7,894 bases of DNA from Acidimicrobiaceae bacterium. Lineage in GTDB: Bacteria > Actinomycetota > Acidimicrobiia > Acidimicrobiales > UBA8190. Location: the NCBI GenBank assembly GCA_003453695.1, contig DMNK01000146.1:404-8297 (forward strand), written 5' to 3'. Made by a program: the position numbers and the translations under genes. The notes under the pieces were generated by a model. The model saw only the letters and a list, made by a program, of their open reading frames with translations. It searched no databases and was not told the DNA's origin. This document shows positions 1 through 5,786 of this stretch, in pieces; positions within the stretch are counted from its first letter, which is position 1; each line of letters begins with the position of its first letter.

Positions 1-363
1 TACGTCATCCCCGGCAACGACGATGCCATCCGCTCGGGGGCGCTCATGTGCCGGGTGATCGCCGAAGCGGTGATGGAGGGGCGCTGGATCTCCGAGCACC
101 GCCCGGCCCCGGCGCCGGCTCCGGCCCCGGCGGCCGGGGGGCGCCAGCGGCCCCAGACCACGTCGGCCCCGGCCCGGTCCCCGGCCCCGGCGCCCGCAGC
201 GCCAGACACTGTTTCGGCAGCACCCCAGCCGGCCGCCGCCGCCGTGTCCGAGCCGGCGGCCGCACCGGCACCGCCGGTGGCCGCAGCAGCGCCCGAGCCG
301 GCCCCCGACGAGCCGGCCGGCACCCCGCAGCCCCCCGCCACCGGTGAGACCCAGGAGGCTTGA
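1..363 (+). CDS. rpsB: 30S ribosomal protein S2, C-terminal part (5' end outside window)
   Basis: This is the 3' end of the gene for small-subunit protein S2, a late-assembling 30S protein that binds near S1 and the mRNA exit region. The first 34 residues visible carry the family's C-terminal core: IPGNDDAIRS, followed by a helix ending in VIAEAVMEGRW. After SEHR the protein changes abruptly into about 86 residues made almost only of Pro, Ala, Gly, Glu, Ser and Thr, beginning with a PAPAPAPAPA run. The reading frame stays open to the TGA at 361-363. S2 proteins usually stop soon after the core, although many actinobacterial ones carry shorter tails of this kind. tsf follows 5 nt after the stop, the near-universal rpsB-tsf arrangement. 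Identity rests on the core motif plus the tsf neighbour. The 5' part and start codon are not in the window. Confidence 0.95.
   Translation, partial: YVIPGNDDAIRSGALMCRVIAEAVMEGRWISEHRPAPAPAPAPAAGGRQRPQTTSAPARSPAPAPAAPDTVSAAPQPAAAAVSEPAAAPAPPVAAAAPEPAPDEPAGTPQPPATGETQEA
103..360 (+). other. Pro/Ala-rich low-complexity C-terminal tail of S2
   Basis: This segment encodes about 86 residues dominated by Pro and Ala, with scattered Glu and few hydrophobic or aromatic residues, directly after the S2 core. The DNA is correspondingly repetitive, with many variants of ccggc and gcccc. The tail contains no recognisable domain and is probably disordered. The second half is mildly acidic (EPAPDEPAG, then GETQEA at the end). 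Confidence 0.8.
353..358 (+). promoter_or_regulatory. Shine-Dalgarno sequence deciding the tsf start
   Basis: A perfect AGGAGG lies inside the last codons of rpsB. It is 10 nt from the ATG at 369 but only 1 nt from the in-frame TTG at 360. The spacing therefore favours ATG 369 as the tsf start. Confidence 0.7.
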
Positions 364-368
364 GCCCC

Positions 369-1163
369 ATGCCCGCCTTCACCGCCAAGGACGTCCAAGC
401 CCTGCGCCAGGCCACCGGCGCCGGGATGATGGACAGCAAGCGTGCACTGGAGGAGACCGGCGGCGACATGGAAGCCGCTCGGAAGTGGCTTCGCGAACAG
501 GGGCTCGCCGGTGCCGCCAAGCGGATGGACCGCGAGGCCTCGCAGGGCGCCGTGGCTCTGGCCGCTGACGGTGGCGCCGCCGCCATCGTCGAGCTGCGCT
601 GCGAGACCGACTTCGTCGCCAAGGCCGACGACTTCGTGTCCCTGGTCGACGAGCTGGCGGCGTTGGTGGCCGCCAAGGGCGAAGAGGCGGTCCAGGAGCG
701 TACCGACGCCATCGACGACCTTCGCACCAAATTGAAGGAGAACATTTCGGTGGGCAAGGTGGTGCGGTTCACCTTGGAAGAGGGCACCGAGCTCGGCACC
801 TACCTCCACACCCAGGCGGGCCGTGGGGTCAACGCCGTGCTGGTCGAGCTGCGCGGGGGGAGCGCCGCGCTGGCCCACGACGTGGCCGTGCACATCGCCT
901 TCGCCCGGCCGACGTACCTGCACCGCCAGGAGGTGCCGGAAGAGGACGTGGCGGCCGAACGGGCCACGGTGGAGGCCATTGCCCGCAACGAGGGCAAGCC
1001 CGAGCAGGCATTGGCCAAGATCGTCGAAGGCCGGATGAACGGATGGTTCAAGGAGCGGGTCCTGCTCGAGCAGCCCTACGCCAGGGACGAGAAGCAGACC
1101 ATCGCCCAGCTCGTCGAGCCGGCCGAGATCGTCCGCTTCGCCCAGGTCGTCGTGGGCAGCTGA
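369..1163 (+). CDS. tsf: Translation elongation factor Ts
   Basis: EF-Ts is the cytoplasmic guanine-nucleotide exchange factor that releases GDP from EF-Tu. From ATG 369 the protein has 264 residues, slightly shorter than the E. coli protein (about 280). The N-terminal UBA-like domain is at about residues 4-40 (VQALRQATGAGMMDSKRAL). The conserved TDFVAK motif, which contacts EF-Tu's nucleotide site, is at residues 80-85 within ELRCETDFVAKADDF. The second half of the core shows YLHTQAGRGVNAVLVEL at 145-161 and HIAFARPTYL at 175-184. The C-terminus carries the conserved LLEQPYARDEKQTIAQ region at 232-247. An in-frame TTG at 360 would add three residues but lies 1 nt from the AGGAGG, so ATG 369 is preferred. 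The gene sits between rpsB and pyrH as in many bacteria, and all hallmark regions are intact. Confidence 0.97.
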   Translation: MPAFTAKDVQALRQATGAGMMDSKRALEETGGDMEAARKWLREQGLAGAAKRMDREASQGAVALAADGGAAAIVELRCETDFVAKADDFVSLVDELAALVAAKGEEAVQERTDAIDDLRTKLKENISVGKVVRFTLEEGTELGTYLHTQAGRGVNAVLVELRGGSAALAHDVAVHIAFARPTYLHRQEVPEEDVAAERATVEAIARNEGKPEQALAKIVEGRMNGWFKERVLLEQPYARDEKQTIAQLVEPAEIVRFAQVVVGS

Positions 1164-1172
1164 GGGCAGGGC

Positions 1173-1928
1173 GTGCTGACAGCTGACGCCCGGGCAGCGG
1201 GGGACGGCCCCGAGCGCCGGCGACGCATCGTGCTCAAGATGTCGGGTGAAGCGCTGGCTTCGTCGGCGTCGGACGAGACCATCGATGCCGACGTGGTCGA
1301 GCGACTGGCCGGCGAGATCGTGGACGTGCACTCCGAGTTCGACGTCGAGCTCGCCATCATGGTCGGCGGCGGCAACATCTGGCGGGGCACGACGGGCGAG
1401 GGCAAGGGCCTCGACCGGACCACCTCCGACACCATGGGGATGCTGGCCACGGTGATCAACGCCCTCGCCCTGCAGGACGCGGTGGAACGGCTGGGTCAGC
1501 CGACCCGGGTGCTGAGCGCCGTGCTGATGGCCGAGGTGGCCGAGCCGTACATCCGGCGACGCGCCATCCGCCATCTCGAGAAGGGCCGGGTCGTGATCTT
1601 CGCCGCCGGCATGGGCAACCCGTACTTCACCACCGACACCTCGGCCGCCTTGCGCGCCGCCGAGATCGAGGCCGAGCTGCTCTTGAAGGGCACCCACTCC
1701 GGGGTGGACGGTGTCTACAGCGCCGATCCCAAAGGGGACCCTTCGGCCGTGCGCTACGACCAGCTCACGTTCATGGACGTCATCAACAAGGACCTGCGGG
1801 TGATGGACATGACGGCCATCACCTTCTGCAAGGACAACGGCCTCCCGGTGCTGGTGTTCGACCTGATGCACCCGGGCAACCTGCGTAGAGCCCTCGCCGG
1901 CGAAGAGATCGGTACGCTGATCACGTGA
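1173..1928 (+). CDS. pyrH: UMP kinase (uridylate kinase)
   Basis: PyrH phosphorylates UMP to UDP with ATP in the cytoplasm. It belongs to the amino-acid-kinase fold, is usually hexameric, and in most bacteria is activated by GTP and inhibited by UTP. The 251-residue product has the phosphate-binding KMSGEAL at residues 22-28, GGGNIWRG at 65-72, SDTMGMLATVINALALQDA at 85-103 for UMP binding and subunit contacts, GMGNPYFTTDT at 146-156, and the nucleotide loop VDGVYSADPK at 178-187. It ends in the typical EEIGTLIT. The GTG at 1173 gives about 17 residues before the first strand, as in other actinobacterial PyrH proteins. Its ribosome site is modest (GAGGG at 1162-1166, inside and after the tsf stop). 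The gap to tsf is 9 nt, and the stop overlaps the frr start as GTGA. The start is the least certain part. Confidence 0.96.
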   Translation: MLTADARAAGDGPERRRRIVLKMSGEALASSASDETIDADVVERLAGEIVDVHSEFDVELAIMVGGGNIWRGTTGEGKGLDRTTSDTMGMLATVINALALQDAVERLGQPTRVLSAVLMAEVAEPYIRRRAIRHLEKGRVVIFAAGMGNPYFTTDTSAALRAAEIEAELLLKGTHSGVDGVYSADPKGDPSAVRYDQLTFMDVINKDLRVMDMTAITFCKDNGLPVLVFDLMHPGNLRRALAGEEIGTLIT

Positions 1929-2497
1929 CCGGCGACGATCTGTCCGGGGTGGTGATGGCCGACGCCCGGGACCGGATGGAGAAGGCCGTCGCCCACACGC
2001 AGGCGGAGTTCTCGGGAGTGCGCTCGGGCAGGGCGACCTCCGCGCTGGTCGAGCATCTCCGCGTGGACGTGTACGGATCCGAGATGGAGCTGCGCCAGAT
2101 CGCCGGTCTGAGCGTGCCCGAGGCGCGCCTGCTCGTCATCTCTCCTTACGACAAGTCGACGTTGACCGCCATCGAGAAAGCAGTGCAAGCGTCGGATCTC
2201 GGCATCACGCCGTCCAACGACGGCGCCGTCATCCGGCTGTCCTTCCCGCCACTCACCGAGGAGCGGCGTAAGGAGCTCGTCAAAGTGGTGCGGCACAAGG
2301 CCGAAGAAGGCCGCGTCGCCATCAGGAACTTGCGGCGTACCGCTCGTCACGAGCTCGAAGGCTTGGAAAAGGACGGCGATCTCTCCTCCGATGCGTTGGA
2401 GCGCTCCGAGCGTGACCTCGAGAAGATGACCCACGACATGGTGGCCGCCGTCGACAAGCTCCTCGCCCACAAGGAGCAGGAGCTGCTCGAGATCTGA
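1925..2497 (+). CDS. frr: Ribosome recycling factor
   Basis: RRF acts with EF-G to split post-termination ribosomes. The product is 190 residues, against about 185 in most species, and covers the whole family. It shows GVRSGRATSALV at 31-42 in the first long helix, then a beta domain with LLVISPYDKSTLTAIEKAVQ at 69-88, SDLGITPSNDG at 90-100 and the hallmark FPPLTEERRKELVK at 107-120. The return helices contain RVAIRNLRR at 130-138, where the conserved arginine of the ribosome-contacting tip lies. The GTG start at 1925 overlaps the pyrH stop by 4 nt, which implies translational coupling. No good Shine-Dalgarno sequence of its own is visible. An ATG at 1955 is possible, but it would cut into the first helix relative to the family, so GTG 1925 is preferred. 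Confidence 0.96.
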   Translation: MTGDDLSGVVMADARDRMEKAVAHTQAEFSGVRSGRATSALVEHLRVDVYGSEMELRQIAGLSVPEARLLVISPYDKSTLTAIEKAVQASDLGITPSNDGAVIRLSFPPLTEERRKELVKVVRHKAEEGRVAIRNLRRTARHELEGLEKDGDLSSDALERSERDLEKMTHDMVAAVDKLLAHKEQELLEI

Positions 2498-2537
2498 GGT
2501 GCGGACGGCGGCCGAGGGCCGCCGCCGGGGAGGCGAA

Positions 2538-3581
2538 GTGGACGAGCAGGACGAAGACCGAGAGCAAGAGGCAGCGGAGCCGATCACCGAACGGGTGCGC
2601 ATCGTGGGGGCGGAGCCCGCCGCCGTGCTGGCCGGCGACCAGCCGTCGCCGAGCCCGCCCGCACCCGGTGACCCCGAGCAGCGCGAGCAGCGCTATCTCG
2701 GCTTCGTGCACCACTCGACGCCGCCCCCGCGTCAGCCTGAGCCTCCGCCTCCCCCCGACACCAGTCACCTGGCGGCGGTGTCGCCCGACCTGCCCCACTG
2801 GAGCGACCCCCCCACGGGCCAGGTCCCGGCCATCATCGACCGCCGCAGCGAGGAGGGCGACGACGCCGGCTGGTCTGCGTTCGACAGCGGGCCGGTGTGG
2901 CGCGAGCACGAGCACGAGTGGGAGGACACGGGCGGGTACGAGCCGTCCATGCTGGCCGACGACCAGACCCGGGTGGGGGCCCTCGACGAGACGCCGCTCG
3001 AAGAGCGCCGCCCCTGGGAATTCGACGACCTCGGATCGTCGGAGGCAGGCGAGGACGAGCCGGACCGATCCGGGGAGGGGGGGCCCGGCGCCGACCTGAG
3101 CCGGGTGGTCGACGAGACCGGGGTCGCCGGCCCCGACGACCGGACCGCCGAGCAGCCGGTGGTTCGAGGCTGGGACGAAGACCGGGGCGGGCAGCAGTCC
3201 CTGTCGGATCCGTTGGCGGCGGCGGGAGACGAGCTGGACGCCGGCGAGGAAGGGACCGATCGGGGCGAAGGCGGCGCCTCGTGGTGGGACGAGGAGTCCG
3301 AGGACGGGGGCTGGCCCGGCCGGGAAAGCGGTCAGCCGTGGCCGCCGTCTTCTCCGACTGATCCGTCCTTGATGACCACCGCTGGCGCGCCGGCGGTGTC
3401 CGAGGCGCTGTCGTCGTCCCCCGGCTCGACGTCACCGGCCAGCGAGATGTCGATGGCGCCGGCCGGCGACACGGCAACGGTGGACGTCGGCTCTGAGACG
3501 CTGCGTCCGGCGGCCGCCACCCGTCAGCGGCGCCCGACCCGTCCTCCGCTGGCGGCGGCACCTCCGGCCGGCGGCCGGCGC
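2538..3581 (+). other. Acidic, Trp-dotted disordered N-terminal region of CdsA
   Basis: This part of cdsA encodes about 348 residues with no predicted membrane segment and many Asp, Glu, Gly, Pro and Ser residues. Two stretches look less random. One is VRIVGAEPA at residues 20-28. The other is LPHWSDPPTGQVPAII at 85-100, preceded by a proline run. Ten tryptophans are scattered through the acidic part (about residues 88, 112, 121, 128, 160, 212, 249, 250, 259 and 268), often next to Asp or Glu. The last 80 residues are Ser/Ala/Thr-rich and end in a basic patch (RQRRPTR) just before the membrane domain. The function is unknown to me. Confidence 0.75.
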
Positions 3582-4391
3582 AACGTGCCCGCCGCCTTGG
3601 CCACCGGTGTGGGGATCGCCGGTGTCGTCGTGGCATGCCTGTACGCCGGGCCCATCGCCACCGTGGTGCTGGCTTCCGTGGCGTTCACCTTGGCGGCGGC
3701 GGAGGTCTATGCCGCCCTGCGCCGAGCCGGAAGGCACCCGGCCACCCTTCTCGGGTTGGTGGCGACGATCGCGCTCATGGCGAGTGCCTATTCGAAGGGC
3801 ATCTCCGCCCTGCCCCTCGTGGCGGCGTTGCTCGTGATGACCGTCATGGTCTGGTACCTGGTCGGCGCCGATCGCTCGGCGGCGGTGGACGGCATCTCCT
3901 CGACCCTGCTCGTGTTCGGGTGGGTGGCCGTCCTGGGCTCCTTCGTGGCGCTCATGGCGGCGCCGTCGATCTACCCCGACCGCCACGGCTTGGCCTTCGT
4001 CCTGGGCGCCGTCGTCGCCACCGTGGCCGCCGACGTCGGTGCCCTGGTCGTCGGCAGCTGGCTGGGCCGGCACCAACTGGCCCCGCACGTGAGCCCCAAC
4101 AAGACCTGGGAAGGCTGGGTGGGCGGTGCCGTCCTGGCGGTGGCGGCCTCGGTGGTCATCACCGGCCACGTCCATCCGTGGACCGCCGGCAAGGCGGCCG
4201 TCCTCGGCGTCGTCATCGCCGTCGTGGCTCCCGTCGGCGACCTGTGCGAGTCCCTCGTGAAGCGCGATCTGGGGGTGAAGGACCTGGGATCGCTGCTGCC
4301 GGGCCACGGCGGGGTCATCGACCGGGTGGACGGCCTGCTCTTCGCCCTTCCCGCCACCTACTACCTCGTGCGACTGCTCCATCTCGGGTAG
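2538..4391 (+). CDS. cdsA: Phosphatidate cytidylyltransferase with long disordered N-terminal extension
   Basis: CdsA converts phosphatidate and CTP to CDP-diacylglycerol and pyrophosphate at the inner face of the membrane, the branch point of phospholipid synthesis. From GTG 2538 the protein has 617 residues, more than twice the usual 270-300. Residues 1 to about 348 are hydrophilic, acidic and rich in Pro, Gly and Trp. The enzyme then begins at RNVPAALATGVGIAG with eight or nine hydrophobic segments. Family hallmarks are intact: ADVGALVVG at about 498-506, SPNKTWEG at 519-526, and the full CdsA signature at 572-598 (SLVKRD, then KD, then PGHGGVIDRVD). GTG 2538 has a GGGGAGG at 2527-2533, 4 nt away. 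GTG 2499, 1 nt after the frr stop, would add 13 residues but lacks a clear ribosome site. The gene directly follows frr, as in other actinobacteria. No frameshift separates the extension from the enzyme. Confidence 0.93.
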   Translation: MDEQDEDREQEAAEPITERVRIVGAEPAAVLAGDQPSPSPPAPGDPEQREQRYLGFVHHSTPPPRQPEPPPPPDTSHLAAVSPDLPHWSDPPTGQVPAIIDRRSEEGDDAGWSAFDSGPVWREHEHEWEDTGGYEPSMLADDQTRVGALDETPLEERRPWEFDDLGSSEAGEDEPDRSGEGGPGADLSRVVDETGVAGPDDRTAEQPVVRGWDEDRGGQQSLSDPLAAAGDELDAGEEGTDRGEGGASWWDEESEDGGWPGRESGQPWPPSSPTDPSLMTTAGAPAVSEALSSSPGSTSPASEMSMAPAGDTATVDVGSETLRPAAATRQRRPTRPPLAAAPPAGGRRNVPAALATGVGIAGVVVACLYAGPIATVVLASVAFTLAAAEVYAALRRAGRHPATLLGLVATIALMASAYSKGISALPLVAALLVMTVMVWYLVGADRSAAVDGISSTLLVFGWVAVLGSFVALMAAPSIYPDRHGLAFVLGAVVATVAADVGALVVGSWLGRHQLAPHVSPNKTWEGWVGGAVLAVAASVVITGHVHPWTAGKAAVLGVVIAVVAPVGDLCESLVKRDLGVKDLGSLLPGHGGVIDRVDGLLFALPATYYLVRLLHLG

Positions 4392-4499
4392 AGCCAGGCC
4401 AGACCCCTCGATGGCAGGTCGGGACGGGGCGACACGGCGGGCCGGGGCGACGGCCCGGCACCCACAGCCGACGGGTGTCGCCCACAATGGACGGGACCA
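4392..4499 (+). other. 108-nt gap between cdsA and dxr
   Basis: This gap holds no plausible gene. It contains a strong GC hairpin (4438-4457), a weaker hairpin (CACCC at 4459-4463 with GGGTG at 4473-4477) and the octamer CACAATGG at 4483-4490. No clear TTGACA-like -35 box is visible at the expected distance from CACAAT. In Mycobacterium rlmN lies between cdsA and dxr. Here no trace of it remains. Confidence 0.6.
4438..4457 (+). terminator. GC hairpin after cdsA, possible terminator
   Basis: A perfect 7-bp all-GC stem (CGGGCCG / CGGCCCG) closes a 6-nt loop (gggcga), 46 nt after the cdsA stop. No T-tract follows, so it would have to be one of the tract-less terminators proposed for high-GC actinobacteria. 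In DNA of this composition such stems can also arise by chance. Confidence 0.35.
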
Positions 4500-5786
4500 A
4501 TGGATGCCATGACGCAGCGCACAGCTGAGGTGGGTGACCCGCTGCCGCCCGGGGCGGGCGGCGTGCCCTCCGCGGCCAGGGGCCTCCAGGCGGGCCCGGC
4601 CGGCGCCGATCCCATCGAGGTGAGCCCGATCGAAGTCAGCATCGTCGGGTCCACCGGATCGATCGGCATCCAGGCCCTCGACGTGGTGGCGACCGATCCC
4701 GAGCGCTTCCGCGTGGTGGCGCTGGCCGCCCGGCGCTCGGTCGAGGTGCTCGCCACCCAGGCCAAGGCGTTGCGCCCCGACGCCGTCGCCGTGGCCGACA
4801 CCGACATGGCACGGGCCTTGGCGGCGGCGGTCCCGAAGGGCACGGAGGTGCTGGCAGGCGAGGAAGGGCTGTGCGAGGTGGCCAGGCGGGGACACGTCGT
4901 GCTCAATGCCGCTGTCGGCTTCGCCGGCTTGCCCGTCACCCTGGCCGCCCTGGAGTCGGGACGGCGCCTGGCCCTCGCCAACAAGGAGTCGCTCATCGCC
5001 GGTGCGCCGGTCGTCCAGCGGGCCAGGCGGACGCCGGGCGCCGAGATCGTCCCGGTCGACTCCGAGCACTGCGCCCTCCACCAGTGCCTGCGCGCCGGCG
5101 GGGGAGGGCCCGAGGTGCGCCGCCTCGTCCTCACCGCCAGTGGAGGGCCGTTCCGGGGCCGGCATCCCGACGATCTCGAGGACGTGGGTGTCGACGAGGC
5201 GTTGGCCCATCCGACGTGGCGCATGGGACCCAAGGTGACCATCGACTCGTCGACGCTCATGAACAAGGGGCTCGAGGTGATCGAGGCGCACGAGCTGTTC
5301 GGCGTCGACTACGACCGCATCACCGTCGTGATCCATCCGCAGTCGGTGGTCCACTCCATGGTGGAGTTCACCGACGGCGCCACCGTGGCACAGCTGTCGC
5401 TTCCCGACATGCGCATGCCCATCGGCTACGCGCTCGGCTACCCCAGGCGCCTGGCCCATGCCTTCGGCGCCTTGGACTGGTCGGTCCTGGGCCGTCTCGA
5501 CTTCGAGCTGCCCGACCGCGCCGTGTTCCGGTGCCTCGAGCTGGCCGAGGCGGCCGGACGGGCCGGGGGGCTCGTCCCCGCCTGGCTCAACGCCGGCAAC
5601 GAGGTGGCGGTGGCGGCCTTCTTGGAGCACCGCATCACCTGGGGGGCCATCGCCCCCGTGGTGGCGGAGACGGTGGAGCGCTTCGACAGCCCGGCTCCCT
5701 CGAGCGCGGGCGACGTGGTGGAGGCCGATCGCCGGGCCCGGCTCAGGGCCGAGGAAGCCGTCCGCCGGCTGGGACGGGCCGCATGA
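4500..5786 (+). CDS. dxr: 1-deoxy-D-xylulose 5-phosphate reductoisomerase
   Basis: Dxr (IspC) rearranges and reduces DXP to 2-C-methyl-D-erythritol 4-phosphate with NADPH and a divalent metal. This is the committed step of the MEP isoprenoid pathway and the fosmidomycin target. The 428-residue protein has the NADPH loop GSTGSIG at 50-56, NKES at 161-164, the metal ligands in VDSEHCALHQ (Asp187, Glu189), LTASGGPF at 211-218, HPTWRMGPKVTIDSSTLMNKGLE at 237-259 with the flap Trp240 and metal ligand Glu259, and HPQS at 279-282. All catalytic positions are present. The family normally begins a few residues before the NADPH loop. Here about 45 extra Gly/Pro/Ala-rich residues precede it, ending in a PIEVSPIEVS duplication. 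ATG 4500 is the first in-frame start and ATG 4509 is a close alternative. Neither has a good Shine-Dalgarno sequence. The stop overlaps the next gene as ATGA. Confidence 0.96.
   Translation: MDAMTQRTAEVGDPLPPGAGGVPSAARGLQAGPAGADPIEVSPIEVSIVGSTGSIGIQALDVVATDPERFRVVALAARRSVEVLATQAKALRPDAVAVADTDMARALAAAVPKGTEVLAGEEGLCEVARRGHVVLNAAVGFAGLPVTLAALESGRRLALANKESLIAGAPVVQRARRTPGAEIVPVDSEHCALHQCLRAGGGGPEVRRLVLTASGGPFRGRHPDDLEDVGVDEALAHPTWRMGPKVTIDSSTLMNKGLEVIEAHELFGVDYDRITVVIHPQSVVHSMVEFTDGATVAQLSLPDMRMPIGYALGYPRRLAHAFGALDWSVLGRLDFELPDRAVFRCLELAEAAGRAGGLVPAWLNAGNEVAVAAFLEHRITWGAIAPVVAETVERFDSPAPSSAGDVVEADRRARLRAEEAVRRLGRAA
4611..4640 (+). repeat. Tandem 15-nt repeat encoding PIEVS twice in dxr
   Basis: Two adjacent 15-nt units (4611-4625 and 4626-4640) both encode PIEVS. 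They differ at three bases, all in third codon positions (CCC/CCG, GAG/GAA, GTG/GTC), so every change is synonymous. The second unit is the one that leads into the first beta strand of the enzyme. Confidence 0.8.

Noticed and set aside
360..368. TTG at 360 as start of tsf
   Set aside because: It is only 1 nt from the AGGAGG, while ATG 369 has workable spacing and gives the usual EF-Ts N-terminus.
2499..2537. GTG at 2499 as start of cdsA
   Set aside because: It is possible because it lies 1 nt after the frr stop, but it has no clear ribosome site. GTG 2538 has GGGGAGG just upstream. The choice changes only 13 residues.
4487..4528. 13-codon ORF overlapping the dxr start, possible leader peptide
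   Set aside because: It has no ribosome site, no run of regulatory codons and no attenuator-like structure after it. ATG triplets occur by chance here.
4871..5782. Open frame extending about 300 codons upstream of the rseP ATG
   Set aside because: This part overlaps dxr in another frame and is an Arg/Gly/Pro-rich shadow. Homology to the protease starts after the ATG at 5783, which overlaps the dxr stop as ATGA.
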